From contig SFPC01000020.1 in the NCBI GenBank assembly GCA_004552195.1, forward strand, positions 1 through 22,653: a DNA stretch of 22,653 nt. Reading direction: 5' to 3'. The position numbers were made by a program, and so were the translations under genes. Positions within the stretch are counted from its first letter, which is position 1; each line of letters begins with the position of its first letter. The DNA is from Bacteroidales bacterium. GTDB lineage: Bacteria; Bacteroidota; Bacteroidia; Bacteroidales; Bacteroidaceae. A model generated the notes under the pieces. The model searched no databases and had not been told where the DNA came from. It saw only the letters and a list, made by a program, of their open reading frames with translations. This document shows, piece after piece, positions 8,599 through 16,669 of the stretch.

Positions 8599-9459
8599 AT
8601 GAAAAAGATTTTAGCAGCAACATTCGCCGCAGCAGCTCTCCTGAGCTCCTGCAACAACGGCACTCCCAAGGCTAATTTGAAAACCGACGTCGACACCCTC
8701 AGCTACGAAATGGGTATGGTCATGTCGGCCGACGAGCAGGATTTCGCCAACATGCTCAAGCAGCAAGGAAGCGACTCTGCCTATGTCGACGCCTTCCTCA
8801 AAGGTTACGCAGAAGGCATGAAGGCCGCCGACGACAAGAAGAAGATGGCCTACAACCTCGGTCTGCAGGCAGGTATGCAGATTAAGATGCAGCTCCCCAT
8901 GATGGAGCAGCAGGTGTTCCAGGGCGACTCCACCAAGAAGGTGAGCGTGAAGAACTTCGTGGCCGGCTTCATGGCACAGGCCAAGGGCAAGACCACGCTC
9001 AAGGTGGACGGCAAACTCATTGACAAGAAAGAGGCCAACAAACGCATCCTTGCCTACATGTTCGGCAAGCAGCGCAAGGAAGGACTGGAGTTCATCGCCA
9101 AGAAGAGCAAGGAAAAAGGTGTGCAGAAGCTCACCGAAGGCGTACTCTACAAGGTCATCGAGGCCGGCAGCGGCACGGAGCGTTGCAAAGCTACCGACAG
9201 CGTGAAGGTGAAGTACGAAGGCAAGCTCGTCAACGGCACCGTGTTCGACAGCTCTGAGCGTCAGGAAGGCGGCGTCGCCACCATCGACCTCAAGAACGTC
9301 ATCAAGGGCTGGCAAATCGCCATTCCCCAGATGCCCGTCGGTGCCACGTGGGAAATCTACCTTCCCGCCGAAGTGGGCTATGGCGAAAACGGCACAGGCC
9401 CCATCCCTCCCTTCTCCGCACTCATCTTTAAAATCACCAACCTCGGCACGGTGAAATAA
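8599..9459 (+). CDS. FKBP-type peptidyl-prolyl isomerase, lipoprotein
   Basis: The start at 8599 gives MKKILAATFAAAALLSSC, a lipoprotein signal peptide with lipobox LSSC and lipidated Cys18. The longer open frame upstream only overlaps the previous gene. The 286-residue protein has an N-terminal helical domain starting DTLSYEMGMVM (about 28-190), then an FKBP domain (about 190-286). Recognisable pieces are GVLYKVIEAG, VKYEGKLVNGTVFDSS, VIKGWQIAIPQMPVG and GYGENGTGPIPPFSALIF. The residue aligned with the Phe before the active-site loop is replaced (TIDLKNVIKGW against the usual F-x-x-x-x-V-I-x-G-W), so activity may differ. No acidic residues follow the Cys, so the Bacteroidetes surface-export signal is not obvious and a periplasm-facing anchor is inferred. 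It is probably cotranscribed with its neighbours. Confidence 0.92.
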   Translation: MKKILAATFAAAALLSSCNNGTPKANLKTDVDTLSYEMGMVMSADEQDFANMLKQQGSDSAYVDAFLKGYAEGMKAADDKKKMAYNLGLQAGMQIKMQLPMMEQQVFQGDSTKKVSVKNFVAGFMAQAKGKTTLKVDGKLIDKKEANKRILAYMFGKQRKEGLEFIAKKSKEKGVQKLTEGVLYKVIEAGSGTERCKATDSVKVKYEGKLVNGTVFDSSERQEGGVATIDLKNVIKGWQIAIPQMPVGATWEIYLPAEVGYGENGTGPIPPFSALIFKITNLGTVK

Positions 9460-9610
9460 CCATTGCCCGGAAACGGTGAAACAAACAAGCACACACAAGC
9501 CCGGCCCTGCCCGCCAGCCAAGCGACCTGCGCTCCCCCGAGCCACGGTCCAAGGCCCGCGGACAGGGTCAGGCATTGACAGACTACTAAACCCATAAACC
9601 GTTCAAAAAA

Positions 9611-10528
9611 ATGCAACTCAGAACCATCGGCTGCCTGCTTCTCGCTGCGGCAGCCCTCCATCCCGCCCTCGCCCAGAAGAAGGGCAAAAAGGCCGCCAAG
9701 AAGGCTGCCGTAGTAACCCCCGCCAAGAAGTCCGACATCCCCGCCGCCGTTGACAGCAAGACGTTCAGCTTCGCCATGGGTGTGGCACAGGGACCCAGCC
9801 TCAAGCAGTACCTCACCGGACAGATGGGTGTCGACACTGCCTACGTAGGCTACGCCATCGAGGCCATGACCTCTCCCATGACCGACGACCAGCGCAAGAA
9901 AGCTGTCGCCGTGGCTGCCGGTCTGCGCATCGCCGAGATGAACCAGCGCAACCACCCCATGATCAACAAGCAGGCTTGCGGCAAGGAGGACTCCACCTAT
10001 TTCGACGCCAAGGAGTTTGAGCGCGGTCTGGCCCTCAGTGCCATGGGTCGCGAAACGGGACTCTCCGCCGACAGCGCCATGAAGGTAGTGGAACAGCAGT
10101 TCAAGCACCAGATGGAAACCTACAAGCAGGCCAACCTCGACTGGCTCGAAGCCAACAAGCAGCTCAAGGGCGTGAAGACCCTCCCCAGCGGCCTCCAGTA
10201 CCGCGTGCTCGATGAAGGCAAGGGCGCACTGGCCACCGACAGCTCCGAAGTGGAAGTACACTACGAAGGCTCGCTCATCGACGGCACCGTGTTCGACTCT
10301 TCCTACAAGCGCGGCCAGCCCGCCTCCTTCCGTCCCGACCAGGTTATCAAGGGTTGGCGCGAAGCACTCTGCCTCATGCCCGAAGGCTCGGTGTGGAACC
10401 TCTACATCCCTGCCGAACTGGGTTACGGCGAGCGTGGCTCAGGCCGTTCCATCCCCGGCAACTCTACCCTTATCTTCAAAGTGGAAGTGCTGAAGGTGAA
10501 GACGAACCCACAGCCCGCAAAGAAATAA
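9611..10528 (+). CDS. FKBP-type peptidyl-prolyl isomerase, periplasmic form
   Basis: This is the third isomerase in the row. The N-terminus MQLRTIGCLLLAAAALHPALA is a Sec signal peptide likely cleaved after Ala21. A Lys/Ala-rich segment follows (22-42, KKGKKAAKKAA), then a helical domain (about 45-185) with FAMGVAQGPSLKQYL, and an FKBP domain (about 187-297). That domain has LPSGLQYRVLDEGKG, VHYEGSLIDGTVFDSSY, QVIKGWREAL, LGYGERGSG and STLIFKVEVL. The usual active-site aromatics are present. Residue count is 305. It starts 151 nt after the lipoprotein gene, a spacer in which no promoter or terminator is evident, so cotranscription is inferred. GTTGTC palindromes followed by T-runs lie downstream and may end the transcript. 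Confidence 0.92.
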   Translation: MQLRTIGCLLLAAAALHPALAQKKGKKAAKKAAVVTPAKKSDIPAAVDSKTFSFAMGVAQGPSLKQYLTGQMGVDTAYVGYAIEAMTSPMTDDQRKKAVAVAAGLRIAEMNQRNHPMINKQACGKEDSTYFDAKEFERGLALSAMGRETGLSADSAMKVVEQQFKHQMETYKQANLDWLEANKQLKGVKTLPSGLQYRVLDEGKGALATDSSEVEVHYEGSLIDGTVFDSSYKRGQPASFRPDQVIKGWREALCLMPEGSVWNLYIPAELGYGERGSGRSIPGNSTLIFKVEVLKVKTNPQPAKK

Positions 10529-10575
10529 CGCCCCTTTCCGCGTAGGGCAACAACCCTCCGCTCAATGTTCGTATC

Positions 10576-10650
10576 TGACGACAACTTGGAACAACTGAAC
10601 ACAACTTTATGCTGCCATAGCGTTGTCTTCCGTTGTCCAAGTTGTCGTCA
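10576..10650. repeat. GTTGTC palindromic element D1
   Basis: TGACGACAACTTGGAACAAC on the left mirrors GTTGTCCAAGTTGTCGTCA on the right, an imperfect inverted repeat with arms of about 29 nt. ACAAC recurs every 9-10 nt within the arm. TTTTTTT follows directly on the plus strand, so the hairpin could also terminate FKBP transcripts. Confidence 0.8.
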
Positions 10651-10657
10651 TTTTTTT

Positions 10658-10735
10658 ATGGACAACAACATGTGACAACGAGTAACAACTTTTTTCTTTA
10701 GGGCAGTTGTCCTGAGTTGTCCAAGTTGTCGTCAT
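10658..10735. repeat. GTTGTC palindromic element D2
   Basis: This is a second copy, 8 nt after D1. The right arm (CAGTTGTCCTGAGTTGTCC and following) shares AGTTGTCCAAGTTGTCGTCA with D1. The left arm GGACAACAACATGTGACAAC is more diverged. ATTTTTC follows. Confidence 0.8.
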
Positions 10736-10779
10736 TTTTCAAACCCTCCGCAGGCTTCATGCGGCGTTCGGATTGTCGT

Positions 10780-10850
10780 CGTGAAAAAGTCCCGGACTAT
10801 TTTTTACAAGTCGGCGAGTAGAAAAAAATAGTCCAGGACTTTTTTTCACG
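10780..10850. repeat. GTCC-GGAC inverted-repeat element, copy 2
   Basis: CGTGAAAAAGTCCCGGACTA at the left end is the inverted counterpart of TAGTCCAGGACTTTTTTTCA plus CG at the right end, with an internal ACAAGTCGGCGAGTAG. It is the clearest copy of this family; the family resemblance continues into GATGTCGCCACTTGTGG (10850-10865), which is shared with copy 3. Confidence 0.85.
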
Positions 10851-10930
10851 ATGTCGCCACTTGTGGCGCCCCATAAGGCCCATGGCGAGCCGACGCGACG
10901 GGACAATCGCCGCAGTTGAAAAATTTTCTT

Positions 10931-10938
10931 TAATTTTG
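10931..10938 (+). promoter_or_regulatory. -7 box of parC
   Basis: TAATTTTG fits TAnnTTTG, 19 nt before the parC ATG. No TTTG stands at the usual -33 distance. Confidence 0.5.
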
Positions 10939-10957
10939 CCGTACAAATCTATCCACC

Positions 10958-13651
10958 ATGAGCGACGAACAAAAAATACCCGATACGGAGGCCGCACACA
11001 CCGACTATCAGCCGCAGGACACACGCGACGCTGAAGGCAACCTCCAACTCACCGGGATGTACCAGAACTGGTTCCTTGACTACGCCTCCTACGTCATCCT
11101 CGAACGCGCCGTGCCACACCTCGGCGACGGCCTCAAACCCGTGCAGCGACGCATCCTGCACTCCATGAAGCGGCTCGACGACGGACGTTACAACAAGGTG
11201 GCCAACATTGTGGGCCATACCATGCAGTTCCACCCCCACGGCGACGCCTCCATCGGCGATGCGCTCGTGCAGCTCGGACAGAAAAACCTCCTGGTCGACT
11301 GTCAGGGAAACTGGGGCAACATCCTCACCGGCGACGGTGCCGCCGCGCCGCGTTACATCGAAGCCCGCCTCTCCAAATTCGCGCTCGACGTGCTCTTCAA
11401 CCCCAAGACCACCGAGTGGAAGCTCTCCTACGACGGCCGTAACAAAGAGCCCGTTTCGCTGCCCGTGAAATTTCCCCTCCTCCTGGCGCAGGGGGCAGAA
11501 GGCATCGCCGTGGGCCTTTCGGCAAAAATACTGCCGCACAACTTCGGCGAGCTCTGCCAGGCCGCCATCAGCTACCTCCACGGCGAACCCTTCCAGCTCT
11601 ATCCCGACTTCCAGACCGGAGGCTCCATCGACGTGTCGCGCTACAACGACGGCCTGCGAGGCGGAACGGTGAAGGTGAGGGCGAAAATTGAAAAGTTGGA
11701 CAACAAAACGCTCGCCATACGCGAAATTCCCTTTGGCAAGACCACGTCGTCGCTCATCGACTCTATTCTCAAAGCCAACGAGAAGGGAAAAATAAAAATC
11801 CGCAAGGTCGACGACAACACGGCGGCCAACGTGGAAATCCTCGTCCACCTCACGCCCGGAACCTCCTCGGACAAGGCCATCGATGCCCTCTACGCTTTCA
11901 CAGACTGCGAAATCAGCATCTCACCCAACTGCTGCGTCATCGACAACAAGAAGCCGAAGTTCCTCACCGTCAGCGATGTGCTCCGACGCTCCGTGGACAC
12001 CACGCGCGACCTACTCGAAAAGGAACTCCTCATCCGTCGCGGCGAGCTCATGGAGAGTCTGCATTTCGCCTCGCTCGAACGCATCTTCATAGAGGAGCGC
12101 ATCTACAAAGACCGCCAGTTTGAGCAGGCTCGCGACATGGATGCCGCCGTGGCACACATCGACGCGCGCCTCGAACCTTTCAAGAAGGATTTCTACCGCG
12201 AAGTGACGCGCGACGACATCCTGCGCCTCATGGAAATCAAGATGGGACGCATCCTGAAGTTCAACAAGGAGAAGGCCGACGAGCTGATAGCACGCATGAA
12301 GGACGAGGTGGCGCGCATCGACAAGGACCTGCAGAACATGGTGGAGGTGACGGCCAACTGGTTCCGCCTCATCTACGACAAATATGCCGCCGAACATCCC
12401 CGCCACACCGAACTCCGCTCTTTCGACAACATCGAGGCTACCAAAGTCATCGAGGCTACGGAGAAACTCTACATCGACCGCGAAAACGGATTTATGGGCA
12501 CCTCGCTCAAAAAGGACGAGTTCGTGGAAAACTGTTCGCCCATCGACGATGTCATCATCTTCTATCGCGACGGAACGTACAAGGTGACGCGCGTGCAGGA
12601 CAAGGTGTTCATCGGCGACACCGAACGCTCCAAAAAAGAGCGCAAGAAGAAGGTGGAAATCATCCACATCGCCATCTTCAAAAAGGGCGACACGCGCACC
12701 ATCTACAATGCCGTTTATCGCGACGGCGAAACGAACGCCTGCTTCATCAAACGTTTCAACGTGACGGCCATCACCCACGATCGCGAGTACGACCTCACCA
12801 CCGGAACGCCGGGCAGCCGCGTCATTTACTTCACGGCGAACCCCAACGGCGAGGCCGAGACCATCAAGGTTACCTTCCGGCCCAACCCGAAGCTCAAACG
12901 CATCAGTTTCGACAAGGACTTCGGCGAAATTCTCGTGAAGGGACGCCAGAGCCGGGGCAACCTGCTCACAAGGCTCGACGTACACAAAATCACGCTCAAG
13001 GCGCACGGCGCCTCGACGCTGGGCGGACGAAAGGTGTGGTTCGACCACGATGTGAGCCGCCTCAACTACGATTCCCGCGGCCAGTATCTCGGCGAATTTC
13101 ACACGGGCGACTTCGTGCTGGTGGTGCTCGCCGACGGCCGGTTCTACACCACGAATTTCGACGCGAACAACCATTACGAGCAACAGGGCATTCTGCGCAT
13201 AGAGAAGTTCAATGAGCGCAAAGTGTGGAGCGCGGTGCTCTTCGATGCCGACCAGCAGGGCTTCCCCTACGTGAAGCGGTTCACCCTGGAGCGTGCCCCG
13301 CAGCAGCGGCCGCAGAGCTTCATGGGCGACAACCCGGCCTCGCGCTTCGTGCTCCTCACCGACGTGGTCTTCCCCCGCCTGCGCATCACCTACGGCGGTC
13401 CCGACGCATTCCGCGACCCCTTGGAGGTGGAAGTGGCCGACTTCATCGGCTGCAAGAGTTTCAAGGCGAAGGGCAAACGCCTCACCACCTGCACCGTGGA
13501 AAGCATCGAGGAACTCGAACCCCTGCGACAGCCCGAACCGGAGGAGGAACCGGCGGAAACGGACAACGAGGCGGAGGCCCTCGAAGCATCGCCCGCTGAC
13601 CCGACCGACGCATCCGAACCCGACCTCTTTGCCGGGGTAGAGGAGGAATAG
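10958..13651 (+). CDS. parC: DNA topoisomerase IV subunit A (GyrA/ParC family)
   Basis: This is the breakage-reunion subunit of a type IIA topoisomerase, which with ParE decatenates and relaxes DNA. The 897-residue protein has LTGMYQNWFLDYASYVI and the winged-helix segment GLKPVQRRILHSM (about 58-70). The quinolone-resistance region is QFHPHGDASIGDAL (90-103), and the catalytic tyrosine is Y133 in APRYIEARL. A coiled-coil tower segment lies around 380-470. The C-terminal beta-propeller region (about 520-830) lacks an intact GyrA box (QSRG at the likely site), favouring ParC over GyrA. An acidic low-complexity tail (about 835-897) ends it. The residue matching the common quinolone-resistance Ser is Ala97; this may be normal for Bacteroidetes ParC. 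No parE is adjacent. It is flanked on both sides by GTTGTC palindromes. Confidence 0.94.
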   Translation: MSDEQKIPDTEAAHTDYQPQDTRDAEGNLQLTGMYQNWFLDYASYVILERAVPHLGDGLKPVQRRILHSMKRLDDGRYNKVANIVGHTMQFHPHGDASIGDALVQLGQKNLLVDCQGNWGNILTGDGAAAPRYIEARLSKFALDVLFNPKTTEWKLSYDGRNKEPVSLPVKFPLLLAQGAEGIAVGLSAKILPHNFGELCQAAISYLHGEPFQLYPDFQTGGSIDVSRYNDGLRGGTVKVRAKIEKLDNKTLAIREIPFGKTTSSLIDSILKANEKGKIKIRKVDDNTAANVEILVHLTPGTSSDKAIDALYAFTDCEISISPNCCVIDNKKPKFLTVSDVLRRSVDTTRDLLEKELLIRRGELMESLHFASLERIFIEERIYKDRQFEQARDMDAAVAHIDARLEPFKKDFYREVTRDDILRLMEIKMGRILKFNKEKADELIARMKDEVARIDKDLQNMVEVTANWFRLIYDKYAAEHPRHTELRSFDNIEATKVIEATEKLYIDRENGFMGTSLKKDEFVENCSPIDDVIIFYRDGTYKVTRVQDKVFIGDTERSKKERKKKVEIIHIAIFKKGDTRTIYNAVYRDGETNACFIKRFNVTAITHDREYDLTTGTPGSRVIYFTANPNGEAETIKVTFRPNPKLKRISFDKDFGEILVKGRQSRGNLLTRLDVHKITLKAHGASTLGGRKVWFDHDVSRLNYDSRGQYLGEFHTGDFVLVVLADGRFYTTNFDANNHYEQQGILRIEKFNERKVWSAVLFDADQQGFPYVKRFTLERAPQQRPQSFMGDNPASRFVLLTDVVFPRLRITYGGPDAFRDPLEVEVADFIGCKSFKAKGKRLTTCTVESIEELEPLRQPEPEEEPAETDNEAEALEASPADPTDASEPDLFAGVEEE

Positions 13652-13712
13652 CCTTCAGCCGCCACAACCGTTATCACGCTCTCAGCTGACGCACGGGCGG
13701 TGATGATTAAAT

Positions 13713-13788
13713 GGGACGACAACAAAAACAACTCAGGACAACTATTCTAAAGAGAGGAGTTGCTATTCGTTGTCCCTGGTTATCGTTC
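13713..13788. repeat. GTTGTC palindromic element D3
   Basis: GGACGACAACAAAAACAACT on the left mirrors GTTGTCCCTGGTTATCGTTC on the right, less perfectly than in D1. ACAACTCAGGACAACT on the left arm is shared with D4 and, inverted, with D2. Confidence 0.75.
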
Positions 13789-13797
13789 TTCAAAAGC

Positions 13798-13871
13798 GGA
13801 CGACAACTTAGACAACTCAGGACAACTTCTTTCTTCTAAAAGGTTGTTTTTTGTTGTTTCTGGTTGTCGTC
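13798..13871. repeat. GTTGTC palindromic element D4
   Basis: GGACGACAACTTAGACAACT on the left mirrors GTTGTTTCTGGTTGTCGTC on the right. ACAACTCAGGACAACTT in the left arm is shared with D3. It ends about 50 nt before the fhs start, with no T-run after it. Confidence 0.78.
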
Positions 13872-13923
13872 AATAATAAAAGGATATATTTTATCAACTA
13901 CGCTCATTTTAATCCCATTCTGC

Positions 13924-15591
13924 ATGAAAAAGGACATCGAAATAGCGCATGGAACGCCGCTCAAGCGCATTGAGGACGTGGCGGCCATGCTTGACATTCC
14001 CACCGACAGCCTGGAACACTACGGCAAGCACATTGCCAAACTCCCCCTCGACCTTCTGCGCACCGACCGCAAGGGTAAACTCATTCTCGTCACCGCTATT
14101 ACCGCCACCCGCGCGGGTATCGGCAAGACCACGGTGAGCATCGGCCTCGCCCTCGGACTTCACGCCATCGGCAAGAAGGCTTGTGTCGCCTTGCGCGAAC
14201 CTTCGCTCGGCCCCTGCTTCGGCATGAAAGGCGGTGCCGCCGGCGGTGGCTACGCTCAGGTGCTCCCCATGGAGCGCATCAACCTCCATTTCACCGGCGA
14301 CTTCCACGCCATCACCTCGGCCCACAACATGATTGCCGCACTGCTCGACAATTATCTCTACCAACACCAGAAGGAGGGCTTCGGCCTGAAGGAGGTGATC
14401 TGGCGGCGCGTGCTCGACGTGAACGACCGCTCGCTGCGCTCCATCGTTACGGGACTCGGACCCGCCACCAACGGACTGACGCAGCAGAGCGGCTTTGACA
14501 TCACACCGGCCTCCGAACTCATGGCCATTCTCTGCCTCGCGTCCGACGAACGCGACCTGCGCCGGCGCATAGAGAACATTCTCTTGGGCTACACCTACGA
14601 GGGGCGCCCATTTACCGTGCGCGACCTCGGCGTGGCGGGCAGTATCATGGTGCTGCTCAAGGATGCCATCCAGCCCAACCTGGTGCAGACCACGGAGAAT
14701 ACGCCGGCCATCATCCACGGCGGACCTTTTGCCAACATTGCGCACGGGTGCAACTCGCTGCTCGCCACACGCATGGCACTGAGCTACGCGGATTATACCA
14801 TAACCGAGGCGGGCTTCGGCGCAGACCTGGGGGCGGAGAAATTTTATAATATCCTGTGTAGAAAATCGGGCCTCGTGCCCGACCTGACGGTGATTGTTGC
14901 CACCGCACAGGGACTGAAAATGCACGGAGGCGTGGAGCTGGAAAAAATAAAAGAGCCCAACGAGGAAGGGCTCCGCAAGGGATTGGCCAACCTGGAGCGA
15001 CACGTGAAAAATCTCCAGGGCTTCGGACAATCAGTGGTGGTGGTGTTCAACCATTTCGCCGGCGATACGGACCGGGAGATGGACTTGCTCCGCGACTACT
15101 GCGAACGGGAGCTGGGAGTGCCCTTTGTCATCAATCATGCTTACGCCCAGGGGGGCAAAGGGGCGGAGGAAATGGCGCGCCTCGTGGTCGACACCATCGA
15201 ACATCGGCCTTCGCAACCGCAACTCCGCTTTACTTATGACGACGACGACACCATCCGCACAAAAATCGAGAAGGTGGCAAAAAATATCTATGGAGCGGCG
15301 AGCGTGAGCTTCGCAGGTCCCGCGCTGAACCGCATCCGGCTGGCCGAACAGCACGGCATGGCGCACTTTCCCGTCTGCATCGCGAAAACACAGTTCTCTT
15401 TCTCGGCCGATGCCAAGCAGTATGGCGCGGTGTCGGGCTTTGACATTCTCATACGCGACGTGGTGATCAACGCGGGGGCGGAGATGATTGTGGCCATCGC
15501 GGGCGACATTCTCCGAATGCCGGGTCTGCCCAAGGACCCGCAGGCCAACCACATTGAATACGTCGACGGCGAAATCATCGGGCTGAGTTGA
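13924..15591 (+). CDS. fhs: Formate-tetrahydrofolate ligase
   Basis: The enzyme makes 10-formyltetrahydrofolate from formate, ATP and tetrahydrofolate, feeding one-carbon metabolism. The 555-residue product matches the family length. It shows [17 protein letters not shown] (54-70, the nucleotide-binding loop), [20 protein letters not shown] (91-110), [49 protein letters not shown] and [19 protein letters not shown]. The loop reads AGIGKTT where most clostridial enzymes have AGEGKTT, a variant I believe is common in Bacteroidetes. The frame is open 20 codons further upstream, but [16 protein letters not shown] at 13924 is the family start. It converges with the transporter gene, only 6 nt between the stops. 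Spacer 13652-13923 holds two GTTGTC elements and no clear promoter. Confidence 0.96.
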   Translation: MKKDIEIAHGTPLKRIEDVAAMLDIPTDSLEHYGKHIAKLPLDLLRTDRKGKLILVTAITATRAGIGKTTVSIGLALGLHAIGKKACVALREPSLGPCFGMKGGAAGGGYAQVLPMERINLHFTGDFHAITSAHNMIAALLDNYLYQHQKEGFGLKEVIWRRVLDVNDRSLRSIVTGLGPATNGLTQQSGFDITPASELMAILCLASDERDLRRRIENILLGYTYEGRPFTVRDLGVAGSIMVLLKDAIQPNLVQTTENTPAIIHGGPFANIAHGCNSLLATRMALSYADYTITEAGFGADLGAEKFYNILCRKSGLVPDLTVIVATAQGLKMHGGVELEKIKEPNEEGLRKGLANLERHVKNLQGFGQSVVVVFNHFAGDTDREMDLLRDYCERELGVPFVINHAYAQGGKGAEEMARLVVDTIEHRPSQPQLRFTYDDDDTIRTKIEKVAKNIYGAASVSFAGPALNRIRLAEQHGMAHFPVCIAKTQFSFSADAKQYGAVSGFDILIRDVVINAGAEMIVAIAGDILRMPGLPKDPQANHIEYVDGEIIGLS

Positions 15592-15597
15592 GGCCCG

Positions 15598-16533
15598 CTA
15601 CTCCGCCTCCCGCCGCACGGGAGGCTTCACCGGTTCCACGTGGGTGTTGATGAGCGTTTGCGAACCGAAGCGTTCGCGCAGGCGGTCCTCAATTTCCCGC
15701 GTGGCGCGGTGGGCTTCGTCGATGGTGGTACGGCCGTCCATGCGGAAGTGGACATCGATGGCGCAGTAGTTGCCGATGCGGCGGGTTCGCAAGTTATGCG
15801 GGTCGGTACATCCCGGTTGTTCGAGGATGACGGCCCGTATTTCTTTTTCCTCCTCGTCGGGCAGCGACTTTTCCAGCAGCTCTTCCATGCTCGGCACGAA
15901 GAGTTGCATCGCCACCTTCAGGATGAGCACGCTCACCACGACGGCTGCCAAAGGGTCGAGCACGCGCCATGCCTCGCCCAGCACGATGGCGCCGCCGATA
16001 CCCGCCGTGGTGCCGAGGCTGGAGAGGGCGTCGCTGCGGTGGTGCCAGGCGTTGGCCACCACGGCGGCGGAACGGAGCCTACGGCCCTGACGCACGGTCC
16101 ACTGGTAGAGCAACTCTTTCGACAGCAACGACAGGAGGGCGGCGCCCAAGGCGATGAGGCCCGGCGCACGCAGCGTTTCGCCTTGCAGCCAGCTCACAAT
16201 TTCCAAACCGCCGCTCCACAACACGCCCAGACCTACGCCGCCCAACATCAGACCGATGAGGGCGGTGGCGAGGGTTTCGTATTTGCCGTGGCCAAACTCG
16301 TGGTCCACGTCGCAGGGCTTGCCCGAGAGGCGCACAAATAGCAACACGACCACGTCGGTCACGAAGTCGGAGAGCGAATGCACGGCATCGGCCACCATGG
16401 CCGCACTGCCGCCCAACACGCCCGCCACGAATTTGCACACCACGAGCAGGAAATTCACCGCGCTGCCCCAAAGCGTCACGCGGTATATGCCTTGTCTGCG
16501 GCTGTCCGCCGCTGCGTCTACTTGTTGCGTCAT
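15598..16533 (-). CDS. Cation diffusion facilitator (probable zinc/iron/cadmium efflux)
   Basis: This is an inner-membrane divalent-metal/proton antiporter family. The 311-residue protein has about six membrane segments between 17 and 205. Its metal site is built of His/Asp pairs: H52-xxx-D56 in VHSLSDF of TM2 and H164-xxx-D168 in AWHHRSDALSS of TM5, a pattern typical of zinc transporters. HEFGHGKYE (78-86) between TM2 and TM3 is a family signature. The C-terminal cytoplasmic domain (about 210-311) has the usual alpha/beta layout, with IDVHFRMDGR and an LINTHVEP ending. Exact metal specificity cannot be read from sequence. Upstream lies a long hairpin, and the preceding gene on the same strand is 136 nt away, so an own promoter or read-through are both possible. 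Confidence 0.93.
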   Translation of the reverse strand: MTQQVDAAADSRRQGIYRVTLWGSAVNFLLVVCKFVAGVLGGSAAMVADAVHSLSDFVTDVVVLLFVRLSGKPCDVDHEFGHGKYETLATALIGLMLGGVGLGVLWSGGLEIVSWLQGETLRAPGLIALGAALLSLLSKELLYQWTVRQGRRLRSAAVVANAWHHRSDALSSLGTTAGIGGAIVLGEAWRVLDPLAAVVVSVLILKVAMQLFVPSMEELLEKSLPDEEEKEIRAVILEQPGCTDPHNLRTRRIGNYCAIDVHFRMDGRTTIDEAHRATREIEDRLRERFGSQTLINTHVEPVKPPVRREAE

Positions 16534-16547
16534 GTCTTTTTCAATAA

Positions 16548-16659
16548 AAGGTTATAAGCTTTTAGGTTACGAGGTTACAAAGTTACTATAGCGGCTTCAA
16601 AGAGTCTGTATCTTGAAGCCGTAACTTTATAACCTCATAACCTAAAAACTTATAACCTT
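16548..16659 (-). repeat. Long GGTTATAAGG hairpin with inner stem
   Basis: Arms at 16548-16586 and 16621-16659 (39 nt each) are inverted copies with three differences. All three are plus-strand C/A pairs, which become G-U pairs if the minus strand is transcribed, the direction of both neighbouring genes. Inside, CGGCTTCAAAGA pairs with TCTTGAAGCC. The half-motif TATGAGGGATAAGGTGATGA with GGTTATAAGG occurs again at about 1686-1722. Confidence 0.85.
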
Positions 16660-16669
16660 ATTCTTTTCC

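Larger units (their letters stand above)
10529..10957. other. 429-nt spacer between the FKBP cluster and parC
   Basis: No gene is visible. The spacer contains two GTTGTC-rich palindromic elements (10576-10650 and 10658-10735), one GTCC-GGAC element (10780-10850) and the parC -7 box (10931-10938). Confidence 0.8.

Noticed and set aside
8611..10261. Minus-strand open frames opposite the FKBP genes (8611-9552 and 9434-10261)
   Set aside because: His/Val/Leu-rich antisense translations of recognised FKBP genes, with no start context or promoter of their own.
12011..13183. Minus-strand open frames opposite parC (12011-13183, 10949-11848) and opposite fhs (13909-15030)
   Set aside because: They are antisense shadows of strongly conserved genes in GC-rich sequence, with no family resemblance.
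10958..13651. Ala97 at the quinolone-resistance Ser position of ParC as an acquired resistance change
   Set aside because: HPHGDASIGD appears, to my recollection, to be the normal Bacteroidetes ParC sequence, so it is not evidence of selection.
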